A stretch of 64,000 nucleotides of DNA from Sipunculus nudus (Eukaryota > Annelida > Sipuncula > Golfingiida > Sipunculidae). Each line of letters opens with the position of its first letter. Position 1 is the first letter of the stretch. A program made the translations under genes and the position numbers. The notes under the pieces were generated by a model, which worked only from the letters and a program-made list of their open reading frames with translations, had not been told where the DNA came from and did not search any database. Of this stretch, positions 48,293 to 60,559 are shown one piece after another. The stretch lies in assembly GCA_026874595.1 (NCBI GenBank), contig CM049315.1, forward strand, positions 70,319,916 to 70,383,915, in the 5' to 3' direction.

Positions 48293-49942
48293 GTACATCT
48301 GCTTCACCTTTTTTTTTTATTTCATACATAAATTACATATAGCAAAGTACATTGTACATCGTGAGAGTGTGTTGACAGTGACAATACATACATACAAATA
48401 CAAATGACAAGGTACATTACAAAAGTAAAAATGTTCTTGTGATTTGAAATGTGGGATAAAAATTTTGTTTTCTTTATACTGTATTATTCATTTCCTGTGT
48501 GTATGGTTTGAAAGTTTTTTTCGCTCTTGAATGTGTGTCACCATTTTACCTTTGCAATATGTTCTTCGATTTTGTAAATTTGTGTGACATATGTTTTATA
48601 CATAGAGAATACTGGTAATTTCCCACTGCATTTACATGTATATATATATATATATATATATAATGTTTTAGTAACAGTAATAGAGTATCCAGTAAGGTGT
48701 CACCTGAGGTTTTGAGTATTATTATTGTTTCTGTTAATGAATTACTTCAGTTTAAAAGTTGTTCCAGGTCTTTGACATCTGCTGCATGTTACACTGGGCT
48801 TGTGAACTGTGAGGGGCCTTTGACTTGATTCAAGTAATGGATTCTTAACCTTTGATTCAATGCTCACTTCAATTATTGCTGTAGTACTCAATTTTAGACT
48901 TTCTCGTAAATAAAATTTTATATTGTACCATAATGGATGGCAGTTTATTTAAGTAAATAAAGGAAAAAATATGGTTTGCCCTCTGTTTGTCACAGCAATT
49001 TTCATTTCTATGGGAGAAGAGTGCTTTACCAGTCTGAGTTGAAACTATATCATGAACACATACACAATAAATAGTCTCAACATCGTTAGTGTTGCAATGG
49101 ACAGACAGACTGGTAGCCATCAAAATTGACAGCTCACTTATGGTTTTGGAGTAGTGCTTACATAAATAATAATCAAAACTAACCGATTCAGAATATAAGA
49201 ATCAGTTACAATTTAGTCAAGGGGCTGGAAATCATTACATCTATTATTTGATGAATTGTTACACCCCTATCATAAACCAGTGTTTAAATTAGAAACAAAA
49301 TGTAATATAAGGTTAATACAGTTTATCATATCAACATATGAACCAAAAACTTTATAATCAGACAAGGACCTGCCAGGGAAGCTCATTACCATATTCAGAT
49401 TTTGCTAAAGGCAGAGCTATTTTGATTTAACAGTCAGTGTCCATTTTCTGTGGTAAATGAAAACTGATGATATAACTGAGAGCTTGTCCAGTATTTTGCA
49501 CCTCTTGGGTTATTGCTCACAGGGCTCGTAATACTTTGACATGTTCACCTTTCAAAGGGGACTGCATAAATCTAGTTTTGCATTTCCACAGGAAAATTTA
49601 CCTCTCTGCTATACATGCATCCTATCATATCAAACTATCAGTCAGTCACTTCCATATTGATATTTTTACAGATTGGTGTATCTATGTTGTTATGGTTCAG
49701 CGTCTGAATAGCTACGTACAACCCACAATGTTTTTGTTATGTAGGCTGTGATTGAATTTTGGGCAATGTAACATAACAGTTTGTCTGATAACATTGGGCT
49801 GGGGTTTAGACTGATACTCAGCTCTGTTATGGTTCTGCTACTCTGCAAATCACAGAGCTCTGTGATTTCATCAGCTCTGCAAACCCATTATAGCACCCGG
49901 TACCAGTGTTGAGCGAGGGGTTTCCAAGTTACCGTATTATTT
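48293..49942. other. Intron 2 DNA, unassigned
   Basis: A TA microsatellite lies at about 48639-48661. No element ends were recognised. Confidence 0.4.
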
Positions 49943-51620
49943 TTATGCCCCCGCCACACAGTGGCCGGGGCATATAGTTTTACCCATGTCCGTCATTCCG
50001 TGCAATGCCTGCAGATTTTTGCCTGATTTTTGGTGTGTGGGCAGATATAGACCAGTTACAGATCCAGTTCGCGTTTGGTCCCGGTTGACCTACTTATGAC
50101 CGTTTTACGGCTCCTAAACTTAAAAAATTTCATGAAAAATAGAAATTTCATGACAAATGTACACATGTACGGACTTTTTTTCGCAATGCCTGCAGATATT
50201 GGCCTGATTTTTGGTGTGTAGGCAGATAATGACCAGTTACAGATCTAGTTCGCGTTTTGTCCCAGTTGACCTACTTTTGACTGTTTGACGGCTCCTAAAC
50301 TTAGAAAATTTCATGAAAAATAGAAATTTTCATGACAAATGTACACATGTACGGACTTTTTTTCGCAATGCCTGCAGATATTGGCCTGATTTTTTGTGTG
50401 TGGGCAGATAATGACCAGTTACAGATCGAGTTCGCGTTTCGTCCTGGTTGACCTTCTTTTGAACGTTTTACACCTCCTTAACTTAGAAAATTTCATGAAA
50501 AATAGAAATATTCATGACAGATACACATGTATGGACTTTTTTTCGCAATGCCTGCAGATATTGGCCTGATTTTTTGTGTGTGGGCAGATATAGACCAGTT
50601 ACAGATCGAGTTCGCGTTTCGTCCTGGTTGACCTTCTTTTGAACGTTTTACACCTCCTTAACTTAGAAAATTTCATGAAAAATAGAAATATTCATGACAG
50701 ATACACATGTACAGACTTTTTTTCGCAATGCCTGCAGATATTGGCCTGATTTTTTGTGTGTGGGCAGATATTGACCAGTTACAGGTCGAGTTCGGTTTCC
50801 TCCCAGTTGACCTACTTTTGATTGTTTTACGGCTCCTGAACATAGAAAATTTCATGTTAAATATAAATTTTCATGATAAATACACTTGTACAAACTTTTC
50901 TTCGCAATACCTGCAGATATTGGCCTGATTTTTGGTGTGTGGGCAGATAATGACCAGTTACAGATCGAGTTTACGTTTTGTCCCTGTTGACCTACTTTTG
51001 ACCATTTGACGGTGCTCTAACATAGAAAATTTCATAAAAAAGTGCACATGTATGGACTTTTTTTCGCAGTGCCTGCAGATACGGGCCTGATTTTTGGTGT
51101 GTAGGCAGATAATGACCAGTTACAGATCGAGTTCTTGTTTTGTCCCAGTTGACCTACTTTTGACCATTTGACTGCTCCTGAACATAGAAAGTTTCATGAA
51201 AAATAGAAATTTTCATAACAAATGCATATGTACTGACTTTTTTTCCTCAATGCCTGCAGATACCACCCTGATTTTTTATGTGTGGGCAGATAATGACAGT
51301 TACAGATCGAGTTCGCGTTTCGTCCTGGTTGACCTACTTTTAATTGTTTTCAGCTCCTAAACAAAAAATTTCATGAAAGACAGATATTTTTATGGAAAAT
51401 GCACATGTATGGACTTTTTTTCACAATGCCTGCATATACTGGCATGATTTTTGTTGTGTTGCTTGATAATGACCCGTTACAGATCGAGTTTGCATTTTGC
51501 CCTTGTTGACCTACTATTGACCATACGACACCTCCTGAACTTAAAAAATTTTTCAAAATTTTACAAATGTTTCTAATTTGCCCCAGGCGGGGGCATTTGT
51601 GTTCGTTCCGACACATCTAG
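49943..51620 (+). mobile_element. HINE-D element, 1,678 bp, built of nine ~180 bp monomers
   Basis: The 5' TTATGCCCCCGCCAC folds with GTGGCCGGGGCAT. The 3' GGCGGGGGCAT (51586-51596) is the exact reverse complement of ATGCCCCCGCC (49945-49955). A TGTGT/ACACA stem-loop and CTAG (51617-51620) follow before TTT. Monomers start near CAATGCCTGCAGAT at 50003, 50184, 50366, 50546, 50726, 50905, 51067, 51248 and 51424. It lies in intron 2. Confidence 0.93.
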
Positions 51621-52107
51621 TTTTTTTGTATTTTTCATTATTTGTAATGTCTCAGAGTTCACCTCTCCAATTGATTAGTACAAAATAAAAAATGCCTTTC
51701 TGTTTATGTGTTTGCCTGTCCGAGACGGACGGTAAGATTTTATTTCAACCCCTGGCTTTCTGAGTAGTCATTGACTAAGTCAGGTTAGAATAAATGATAC
51801 ACTAAAATAGTCATGTGAGCACAGCTGCATATTTAATTTTGGAAGGTAAACAAGGTAATTTTCCACCTGACAGTGATGCTGTTTTTCCACTTGACAGGTA
51901 TTAATAACTAGGTCTCCATTAATTATGTAAGGGTGTATGAAAATCCTTGTAATACTTGTGTTTATTAATCCTCTCTAAAAGTTTAACAATTTAGTCATCG
52001 TTGCAGATAATGTATTTCTTGTCTCTCTACTCTCTGTAGGAGACTAAACAGCGGCAGAAATTATCTTTTTAAACATAAGTGGAAGTGGTCTCTGTTATAT
52101 ATTTCAG
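51621..52107. other. Intron 2 DNA before exon 3
   Basis: No repeat was recognised. The 3' splice site is at 52106-52107. Confidence 0.4.
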
Positions 52108-52210
52108 ATTGTATATAGAGAAGGACAGGGAGAGAGGGAGTTATACACTTTATACATCGTAGCACAAAACCCAGACCAAAGGAAGGCATGGATTGATGCT
52201 GTACGCAAAG
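52108..52210 (+). CDS. BTK-like: Tec-family (BTK-like) kinase, third coding exon: end of PH domain
   Basis: This exon has 103 nt. The acceptor is TATATTTCAG ending at 52107 and the donor GTAAGA starts at 52211 (phase 1). It encodes residues 83-116 plus the first base of codon 117. It begins IVYREGQGER, then LYTLYIVAQNP, and ends with the PH C-terminal helix QRKAWIDAVRK. The invariant PH tryptophan is W110. The intron splits codon 117, seven residues after that Trp. In human BTK the phase-1 intron after c.391 (from memory) also splits the codon seven residues after W124, which is strong support for Tec-family orthology. Here one exon covers what BTK divides between exons 4 and 5. The next expected segment is the zinc-binding Btk motif (His-Cys-Cys-Cys). 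I did not find it before 64000, so the gene runs off the right edge. Confidence 0.88.
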
Positions 52211-52845
52211 GTAAGAGATCAGAATCTCCCCATCTTCAGAGAGACACCAGGGTGCACTGTGCAGTATAGTGGCAGTTGTGTCACTCCAACATAAAAAGAG
52301 TCCTCATGGGGGGGGGGGCAGTTTTCTGTCTCCAACATAAAAGATTCTTTAAAGATGCCAGAGTGGCAGAACATGAAGTATTGAAAATGTCACTGAAAAG
52401 TGAAGAAACTAATGCTCTAGCAATTTGTCTTATAATCAACAAATGTTGGTCACTTAAAATAAACCAGACCACCTGTTACATATGTTGGTGTCCTTTCTGA
52501 AAACTACTAATGTTTGCAAAAATGATTCTTTATTATTCAGCATATTTGTAAATGCCCATGCATATTTATTGGATTTCTGACTGTATGCTCCCATTGGTTA
52601 AGTTTTTGACAGCCATGTTATTTGCGGCACAGGATATGATGCTGGGTACTATAGGAATGGGATTTCAGCTGTGGTTTGTTCATTTATATGTATTGTGCAT
52701 TCTTCACTGCTAGATTAATGCTGTCATTGCTGCATACTTGGACATAATATAAAGTACCTTTTTGGACAAATATATTGAATGATACCAGAGGACTGATTAT
52801 CAAATATTCTTTAAAAATTCATATGATTATCAATGCCTGTGAAAT
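52211..52845. other. Intron 3 DNA, unassigned
   Basis: It starts with the donor GTAAGA. A G run lies at 52309-52318. No further exon was recognised. Confidence 0.4.
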
Positions 52846-52977
52846 GGTTCTTGTTCAAAATGTTTAGTAGTTGCATTGTTCATATACATGTGACACATAC
52901 TTGAAAAGTAACAATCCAGCATGGAAGCCTTATGTATATCCCATTGTACAGGTTCGCATTAGGCCTGTAGGCCCTGT
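52846..52977 (+). mobile_element. HINE-E element, solo 3' end
   Basis: It matches the last ~130 bp of HINE-E: GTTCAAAATGTTTAGTA, TCCAGCATGGAAGC, GTACAGGTTCGC and AGGCCTGTAGGCCCTG before TT. Confidence 0.8.
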
Positions 52978-53583
52978 TTATTTGATTTACATGGTTGCTA
53001 CTCCATGAGGCACTGTGTTCATAAATGTTAGGATGTGATAAGTTGTGTGAAATAATCACATGATCCAAAGTCCGGCATACTAGGCCACTTCACAACAATG
53101 TTGAATGCTGAACAGTAGCATTCTGGTAACAAAATGTTTTTTCATTCCTATATTTGTATCCTCAGACTGAGAAGTTAAGGATAATTTGGTTTTTAGCTGC
53201 CATTAAAACCCTTATACACACGATAACAAGATAAATATTTCATATTTTTCAAACTTGACAGGTTGGTAGATATGGAAAAGAAGACGAAGTCTGTTGAAAA
53301 TGGGGTCATAACCTCTACTATGAGAGTGTCCTTGACCTCAGATAGTTCCATTCTGCATGAAAATCACCAAAAAAAATTAAATATCTCAAGACAGGCTTCA
53401 TGGATTGTTCTAAAATTCAAACTGCTAGAAGATGTTGGATAATTTGTCTGGGAGACTGATGGTGTCACCTATGAACTTTTTTTGCCATTTTTGACACAGC
53501 TTAATACTGCCATCACTTGTGGAGGCATTTTAAACCTAACTTTATTCCCAAACATTCCACCTTCACATATGGCTGACAAGTTA

Positions 53584-56500
53584 TTAGCGAACCTGTGAGC
53601 TTATGCGATGGTGCGGCGGCGTCCGTCGTGCGTCGTCTGTACCTTAACCATAGCGATCTCAAAAACGGCAGGAGCTAGCCTCACCAATTTTTTTGCAAAT
53701 AATCAGTCATCCAAAAAACTATATCGGATTTTGTTTTGTTTTTTATCTAACTGCATTTTCTTAGATTTTATAGGGAAAAAGCTAAAAAGCTTTAAAAAAC
53801 TTCTTCTCCGAAACTGTCCAGCCAAATTGTCCAGTATTTCACAGAAATGATCCTTGGAACAATCTTTCTCAAGTTTGTTCGAATGGTTCCAGTTCGGTGA
53901 TTTTAGGCCGAGATACAGGAGGTTGAACTTTGTTAACTGTGCAAAAAAGCATAATTAAAATTTAAATCTCAGAAAAGGCTGTAGCTATCATCACCAAATT
54001 TTATGCCAATGTTGGTCACATAGGTCATATCTGAAATTGAGGTGTTGGTGGTGCCACCTGCATCGGCCTTTTTTGTACAGGGTCATCAGTGCCTGTATCA
54101 CACACTGAGGGCTACAAAAAACTTCTTCTCTGAAACGATATGGCAAAAATGTTTAATATCGCACAGAAATGATCCTAGGGTAGTGCTTTCTGAAGTTTGT
54201 TCAAATGGTCTCTTTTCAGTGACTTTTGGCTAAGTTATGGGAAGCTGAATTTTGTCATATGCCATAACAGCCCATTTTAACTCAGTGGCTACAAAGATCT
54301 TCTTCTCAAAAACACTGGGCCAAATTCTTAAATCTCACACATTAATTTTCCTCAGATGTTGATAATTCAAGGTTGTTCAAATGGTTTTGGTTCAGTGCTT
54401 TTTGGCTGAGTTACGGGAAGCTGAACTTAGCCAGTTTGCTGTATCTTCCTATATGAGTTATAAACCTGCGAAACGTTTTTCGACTGATGCAACTGAAGCC
54501 AGTTTGTTAAATATTTTACAAGAATAATTCCTACAATAATTCTTATAATAATTGTCATTAAACTTTCCACATGAATGATTTTTGGCTGAATTTTGGAGAT
54601 TGAATTGAGTCATTTTACCATATATGTTAGCTGTGTGATGCTGTCACATCTAGCCTGGCACCAGTTTATCAGCATCTATTACATCATGTCACTAGACATT
54701 TAGATTTCAGGTTATCTTTGGTTAATATTGGCAAGAAAGTTCTTTTAAAAGCTTTTAAAAAATTTAGATTTATGATTTAAGTTATTCATCATACCAGGCT
54801 ATGTTACAATCATGGATATTGAGCTCTCTGTGGCTATATAAAGACATCTGTACGTGGATTATAAATTAATGGTATCCCTACTCAACTTAATTTAGTAATT
54901 TAAGAATTTGCCATCAATGAGATATATCTGTATTTTAATTTTGCATTCAGTATGCATCCGTAATGATTTAACATAAATTCCTAATTTCTTTTTTATAAAA
55001 AGTCAGCTGAAAAGCATTTTGTAATGGGAAAATAAATTTCAAAGTTATTTCAAGTAGGGACCACTTTTTGTGTTCAGATGGCAGCACTTGGTTAACCATT
55101 GGCAGATAAAAAAATGCCAGTGCCTTTATGTTGGCCATTAGCCAAGATGATGTCAGCTCTATAAATAGTTTTGGCACAGTGCCAGGATTGGAAGAAGTGC
55201 AGCCAGGTATAGGTCAAGAGTTCACTCAGTGCAGTAGCTGCATTCTATTTATAGCTTTGGCAGACTGCTCACTAGTGTTTGGACGATATGGGTTTTTGAT
55301 ATCATGATAATTATTCAAATTTCATCGCGATATACCGTGATATCGCAATATTTTTAATTATATATAATGGCATTAATAAGCCATCAATAATGATAGGCCC
55401 CCCTATTTATAACAACCACCTTTAAAGTCTTGACTTTATACAAGGGATTAAGTATTAATATCATTTACACCTATTGTGCCAGTACCACAGAAAGACTCAT
55501 TAAGTGATGTAAGTTGCATGAAGGTCCTGCAGGTGTGCAAGCTTGAGGTGCGGGAAGTCCTGCCCCCATTGTCAAATCATGCTTGTCAGAACTTTCCATT
55601 AGTTTCCTGTAGCTACATAAAAGCCGGAGAATCCCGGCGAATTTTCGGACAGCGAGTCATACCAATCATGGTTAAATATACCATCCCAATTTTATATGGC
55701 AAAATATGCAACCCCTATGGAATGTTTGATTCAGTTGTGACACTTTTATGTTGACATTTTCGTTCCATGCAATAAAAGCATAAATATGTGTATTTATTGC
55801 TCTTTCATCATAATGTTATTATCTCCTGGAATTCTCAAGCTTTTGTCCTCTCTGATTCATCCTACTACTTCGGGACATTTCCGACTAATCCCAAAGTCTG
55901 TAAGCACACGGTTCCACCCACACGCGGACATTTCCGACGAATCCCGAAGTCTGTAAGCACACGGTTCCACCCACACGCGTGTATTTAAATACATGTGGTT
56001 TATAAAAATAAATGTGATTCTTTGAAATAAATTTATTTTGAACCTCAAGGGCTTGCTTGTGAACCAAAATCGTGAACAAAAAATGATATAGTGGTATCGC
56101 GATAATAGGAAAGTTGACGGTATGATAACCCTAGCTGTCAGATATCGTGATAATACCGTATACCGGTAACCGTCCCAACCCTACTGCTCACTGGATCATA
56201 TTTGGCACCAAAGATCAGCCTGAATCTATTTATAGCTTTGGCAGACTGCCAACTGTCAGATCATGCAACAGGTCAAGAGTTCACTCAGTGCAGCCAGGTA
56301 CAGGTCAAAAGTTCACTCAGTCTAGCCAGGTGCAGGTCAAGAGTTCACTCAGTGCAGTAGCTTAGGCAGCAATCTGTCACAGGTCACTCAGGGGCAACTG
56401 CCTTACTCACCTAAGCCTTGTCAGCCCAGTGCATCAAACTCTGGGGAAGTTTGATGTATTGGACTGATATTTTGACCTGTCTATGCATCTTTGATGGTAT

Positions 56501-56969
56501 TCTTATTTATGAGACAGGTTGTGCCACGTACATTGACTTTTGCATAGTGTATGTGCCTGCTTATTTCTACAGAGGAATTTGATATATCAGCCTGAAATTG
56601 GGCATATTTATACATATCGAATAGCTTTGTCGTATACAAGACTGGTGGTGCCATCTACAATAATTTTTGCACAATGTGTGTCCCTGGTTATTTCTCAGGA
56701 GGGGTTTGATATATCAGTCTGAAATTTGGCATATGTGTATATCTCTGATAGCTTTGTTGTATACAAGACTGGTGGTGCCAGCTACAATCGTTTTTGTGTT
56801 GTGTGCACCCATGCCAGAATTTCAGCAGTAATGTTTGTGTAGTTGTTTCTTATTCAAAATGTTTAGTACTTGCATTGTTCATATACATGAAAAGTAATGG
56901 TCCAGCATTGAAGCATTATACCTGGTGTATTTCCCAATGCAAAGGTTCAAATTAGGCCTGTAGGCCTTG
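53584..56969 (+). mobile_element. HINE-E element carrying a hAT MITE
   Basis: The 5' end is TTAGCGAACCTGTGAGCTTA. The 3' end is AAAGGTTCAAATTAGGCCTG and TAGGCCTTG (CTTG 56966-56969) before TT. The 5' GAACCTGTG and 3' CACAGGTTC of the family are inverted repeats; here the 3' copy is slightly mutated. A 911 bp hAT-like element is inserted at 55273. Confidence 0.82.
55265..56191. mobile_element. hAT-like MITE with 8 bp target duplication
   Basis: The target duplication CTGCTCAC is at 55265-55272 and 56184-56191. The termini TAGTGTTTGGACG (55273) and CGTCCCAACCCTA (ending 56183) are inverted with two mismatches. Subterminal GATATC/CGCGATA-rich sequence occurs at both ends. A 53 bp direct duplication sits at 55873-55978. 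No hAT transposase was seen. Confidence 0.88.
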
Positions 56970-57030
56970 TTAGGGGAAGAAATGTATCGAAGTTACAATG
57001 TCAAGGTCACGGGACCCATTAAATAATTTT

Positions 57031-58109
57031 GAAAGTGGCAAATTCATAGATAATAAATTCAGCTAATCACAAAATTTAACAATTTAATTTATTTCTGTAT
57101 ATAATATGTTAACTTTTACCAGAAACTGCAGCAGTTAGCAGCACTATAATTGATAGTCATATTGATAATGTGATTTATGTTCAAATGTCAGATCCTTCAG
57201 ATGCAGCACATATGTTGAAACACAAAGATATTTTCCTCTTAGCTGTTATTAGTCTGACTGTGGGTCATTCGTCCTAATTCAGTCAGTGAGGTAACATTTG
57301 CAGATAATAAATATAAACCCCTGTGTGTGTTTTAACAACCATTCACTTTTCATCTTAATTGTAAAAGAAGGAAAAATTCTGAAGAAATTAGTTTGATCAA
57401 AAATGATAGCAAAATTCAATAATCGTACTGGTTCCTCACTTATTTACACTCCATATAAGCCCTTTCATTATTCTACATTCATTCATACATTAGTTATAAG
57501 ATTTCAGGCAATGGGCCTTAAATAAAATAGTATGGATTTTGTCATTTTAAAGAAGGGCATCTGAATCAAAGAATACATTTTGCATATGCTTAGTATACTT
57601 TCCTCCCTGTTCATGAAACATGGTTTCATACTCACTGATGCTACCTCAGAAACAATACCAAATTAGTACATTTATGTTTAACTAGATGGCGCCATATGGC
57701 AGTTATCATCATGTCAAGTGCTGATACACAAATAAATGGAGGAAGGATGGGGAGCAATGGTCTAGAGTAAATTTTTTATAATTCATCAAAATCAGATTCA
57801 GAAACCTACCCCTTCATATGCCAAGTCATTTCAACCAATGCAGCATGGTTATCAGCTAGATTTATTTGAATGGTTTAAGGTAAAATCAATTCTCAACTTC
57901 CTTAATTATCAACATGGAATCTGAGCCTATTGATGTGTAAAAAGCTTGCTTAGACCTCTTTATAATAATCTCAAACATTTATATTTACTTTTGAAACAGG
58001 GGACATTAGCATTTTTTCGATACATTATTAACCTGAAAATAAAAGAATTTCCTTGAAATGGAATTAAATTCCACCAGCATCATTGTAACAACCATCAACC
58101 CATTTCCCT
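57031..58109. other. Intron 3 DNA, unassigned
   Basis: An isolated ATGGCGCCAT palindrome lies near 57687. No exon was recognised. Confidence 0.35.
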
Positions 58110-58290
58110 GGTCTAGAGGAAGAGCATAGGGCTCAAAGCCTGGAGATTGTGAGTTTGAATCTCAGCTGAGGCAGTGATATTGTGCATGCTTTGCAGGCAG
58201 GGGACACTGTGCAGATCTGTTTTTTTAACTCATACACAAGTACCCCTTTTGGGTAGTTCCTCAGTGTTATGTCAATACTCCTTACTTTTC
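58110..58290 (+). mobile_element. tRNA-derived SINE, copy 2
   Basis: GGTCTAGAGGAAGAGCATAG and the B-box-like GAGTTTGAATC form a tRNA-like head. CTTTGCAGGCAGGGGACACT and TTTTGGGTAGTTCCTCAGTG follow in the same order as at 28495. No CCA-ready acceptor stem or poly-T terminator is seen, so I do not call a tRNA gene. Confidence 0.72.
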
Positions 58291-59490
58291 CACATCACCC
58301 TTGAAGTAACTACAAATGTCAGTTGTAAATGTATTGTCTGCATGTGCACACACACAGTAATGTCCAACCTAGTTCGTCTACTGATCCTTTTATGAATACT
58401 GTAACAGATTAAGCATTGCAGATGTTTTGAATAGATCTGTTTGTTTGACAGGTGATTTGAATGGTAATCTGCCATACACTTACTCATGTTTTTCTAGAAG
58501 AAAATCAGCACCAAAAGTTCTGTATATAACAGTTATTCACAATCTTGAGTTTGGACCTCTTTTAGACAAGTTTGTTTACATGGTTCTGGTGCATGTACCA
58601 TGTTTACAGGGTCATACATCATGAGAGAGGCATAATATAGGAACCTTTCCTAGCAAGAATTACCTATGATTCATTAAAATTTATGTAGAGTCAATCAGAA
58701 TTCAAATTGATTTATGCAAGTGAATAGCTGGCTTTAATTTGTGTATAAACCTTTTCCCCAAGAGACTGTCAAGTTTACTAGGTAACCAGTGAATGTCAAG
58801 TTTACTAGGTAACCAGTGAAGGTGAAGCCAGTCAGTCTCAGTCGAACCTCTTATCACCATGTGAATAATTAATAATACTAGACCAACACTGACAGTTTGA
58901 TCTGATAATATTTGTGATAGGCTTATGATCCATTACAATCAATGATTGGCTGGGTTGATTCAAACAACTTGATGATCAACCTTGCAGTGCCATAATGGAT
59001 TGCAAATTTTTTGCACAAAACTGCATAATGTGATACCACACTCTCATTGATTTGATGAGAGGTGTGTGCTGTCTCAGTTTAACTACTTCTGCATGTGATA
59101 AAAATGGTGTTAAACACCACCAGACACCCAGCAACAGTAGCAGCTGTTAGGAAAAAAATATTATACAGGCATCTTTCCTGGCCACAACAATGACAGCCGC
59201 CTGTTGTGGATGATAAAATGGTTAGGAATTTCTGTCCTGGGCATTAAAAATTAGGAAACAAATCATGAAAATCAGTTGGGAGTATATGAACCCTGGGAAC
59301 CTTCTCATGAATATTTTTGTGGCCATGTCGCATTCATTACTTTGTGTCCTCAGAACCATTCACTTGATGTGTTAAAAATACACTTTGCAATATTCTGTAT
59401 TGGTTCAGATCAAGACAATAGCACAAATTGCTTATGGAGTTTATATGGATATTAAGTGGCTATACTGGCTATAATACAGTTAGATGAACA
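58291..59490. other. Intron 3 DNA with one short duplication
   Basis: A 29 bp unit (GTCAAGTTTACTAGGTAACC plus AGTGAA) is tandemly duplicated at about 58767-58822. Nothing else is recognised. Confidence 0.45.
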
Positions 59491-60019
59491 TGGTCTATAG
59501 GCCCCAGTCTTGTTCATGGATCTCATGGTTTGTAGGCACCATTCTTGTTCATGAATTTCATGGTCTGTAGGCTCCAGTCTTGTTCATGGATTTCATGGTC
59601 TGCAGGCACCAGTCTTGTTCATGGTTTCATGGTCTGTAGGCTCGCGAGTCTTGTTCATGGATTCCATGGTGGTAGGCACCATTCTTTTTCATGGATTTCA
59701 TGGTCTGTAGGCACCAGTCTTGTTCATTGATCTCATGGTGTGTAGGCCCCAGTCTTGTTCATGGATCTCATGGCATGTAGGCTCCAGTCTTGTTCATGGA
59801 TCTCATGGTCTGTAGGCTCTAGTCTGGTTCATGGACCTCATGGTCTGTAGGCACCAGTCTTGTTCATGGATCTCATGGTCTGTAGGCTCCAGTCTTGTTC
59901 ATGGATTTCATGGTCTGTAGACCCCAGTCTTGTTCTCGGATTTCATGGTCTGTAGGCACCAGTCTTGTTCTTGGATCTCATGCTCTGTAGACCCTAGTCT
60001 TGTTCATGGATCTCATGGT
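59491..60019 (+). repeat. 35 bp minisatellite, about 15 copies
   Basis: CAGTCTTGTTCATGGATYTC followed by ATGGTCTGTAGGCNC recurs at 35 bp spacing (for example 59508, 59543, 59578, 59613), with some units a few bases shorter or longer. Confidence 0.95.
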
Positions 60020-60559
60020 CTTTGATCCTGTGGTTTTTTACATAGTCTTTGTCTCAGAACTCTACGTCTCAGTCTCAGGCTTTGGTTTGGGATTTCCTCG
60101 TCTTGACTTCATCGTTGTTGGATATCAGACACCAGCAAAGACACTTGAGTGTGTAACTGTCTCATGGTCATAGTTCTCAAAGAAAGTGGTTCATCCAAGC
60201 CAGTGCAAGTATAGTATTAAAGATAACAGACTTGTGGTATAAGTCCCATGGTCTTCTTGAGCCTCTACCATCAGTTTTTCACTTGACTCGGGTTCATGTA
60301 AGAAAATTTGATTGGTTATGGAATGAAGCTCAAACACATTTACTGCATTTCCTGTTGTGAGGGGACACTTGTTAGATTTTAGGGACAGATGCAGGTGGGA
60401 ATATTGATTACTGTATGGACATACATTTAACAATTTAAAAAAATCACATAACAGTAGGTATATATACAATAAAATGTTTATATCACAGTTAAATATGAAA
60501 AAAATGACATGGACACTTAATACATGAAAGCAGGTCCTTTGACGTCTTAATTAAAAAGC
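60020..60559. other. Intron 3 DNA, unassigned
   Basis: No feature was recognised. Confidence 0.3.

Larger units (their letters stand above)
53154..57030 (+). mobile_element. HINE-A element interrupted by HINE-E, 3' end not found
   Basis: The 5' end is TTGTATCCTCAGACTGAGAA. It runs to 53583 with HINE-A modules (TGGGGTCATAACC, GAGAGTGTCCTTGACC). HINE-A-like text (TGTCAAGGTCACGGGACCCAT) resumes right after the HINE-E copy at 56970. Confidence 0.65.

Noticed and set aside
13001-52210. RASA2/RASA3-type RasGAP PH domain instead of a Tec kinase
   Set aside because: The PH sequences are similar (RWFxLTN, KAWID). Here an in-frame stop precedes the ATG, so the PH domain is N-terminal, and exon phases fit BTK. 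RASA PH domains are internal.
58113-58185. A true tRNA gene
   Set aside because: Box-like motifs exist, but the acceptor stem does not pair, there is no terminator, and a SINE body follows.
59545-59730. 61-codon frame
   Set aside because: Translation of the 35 bp minisatellite.
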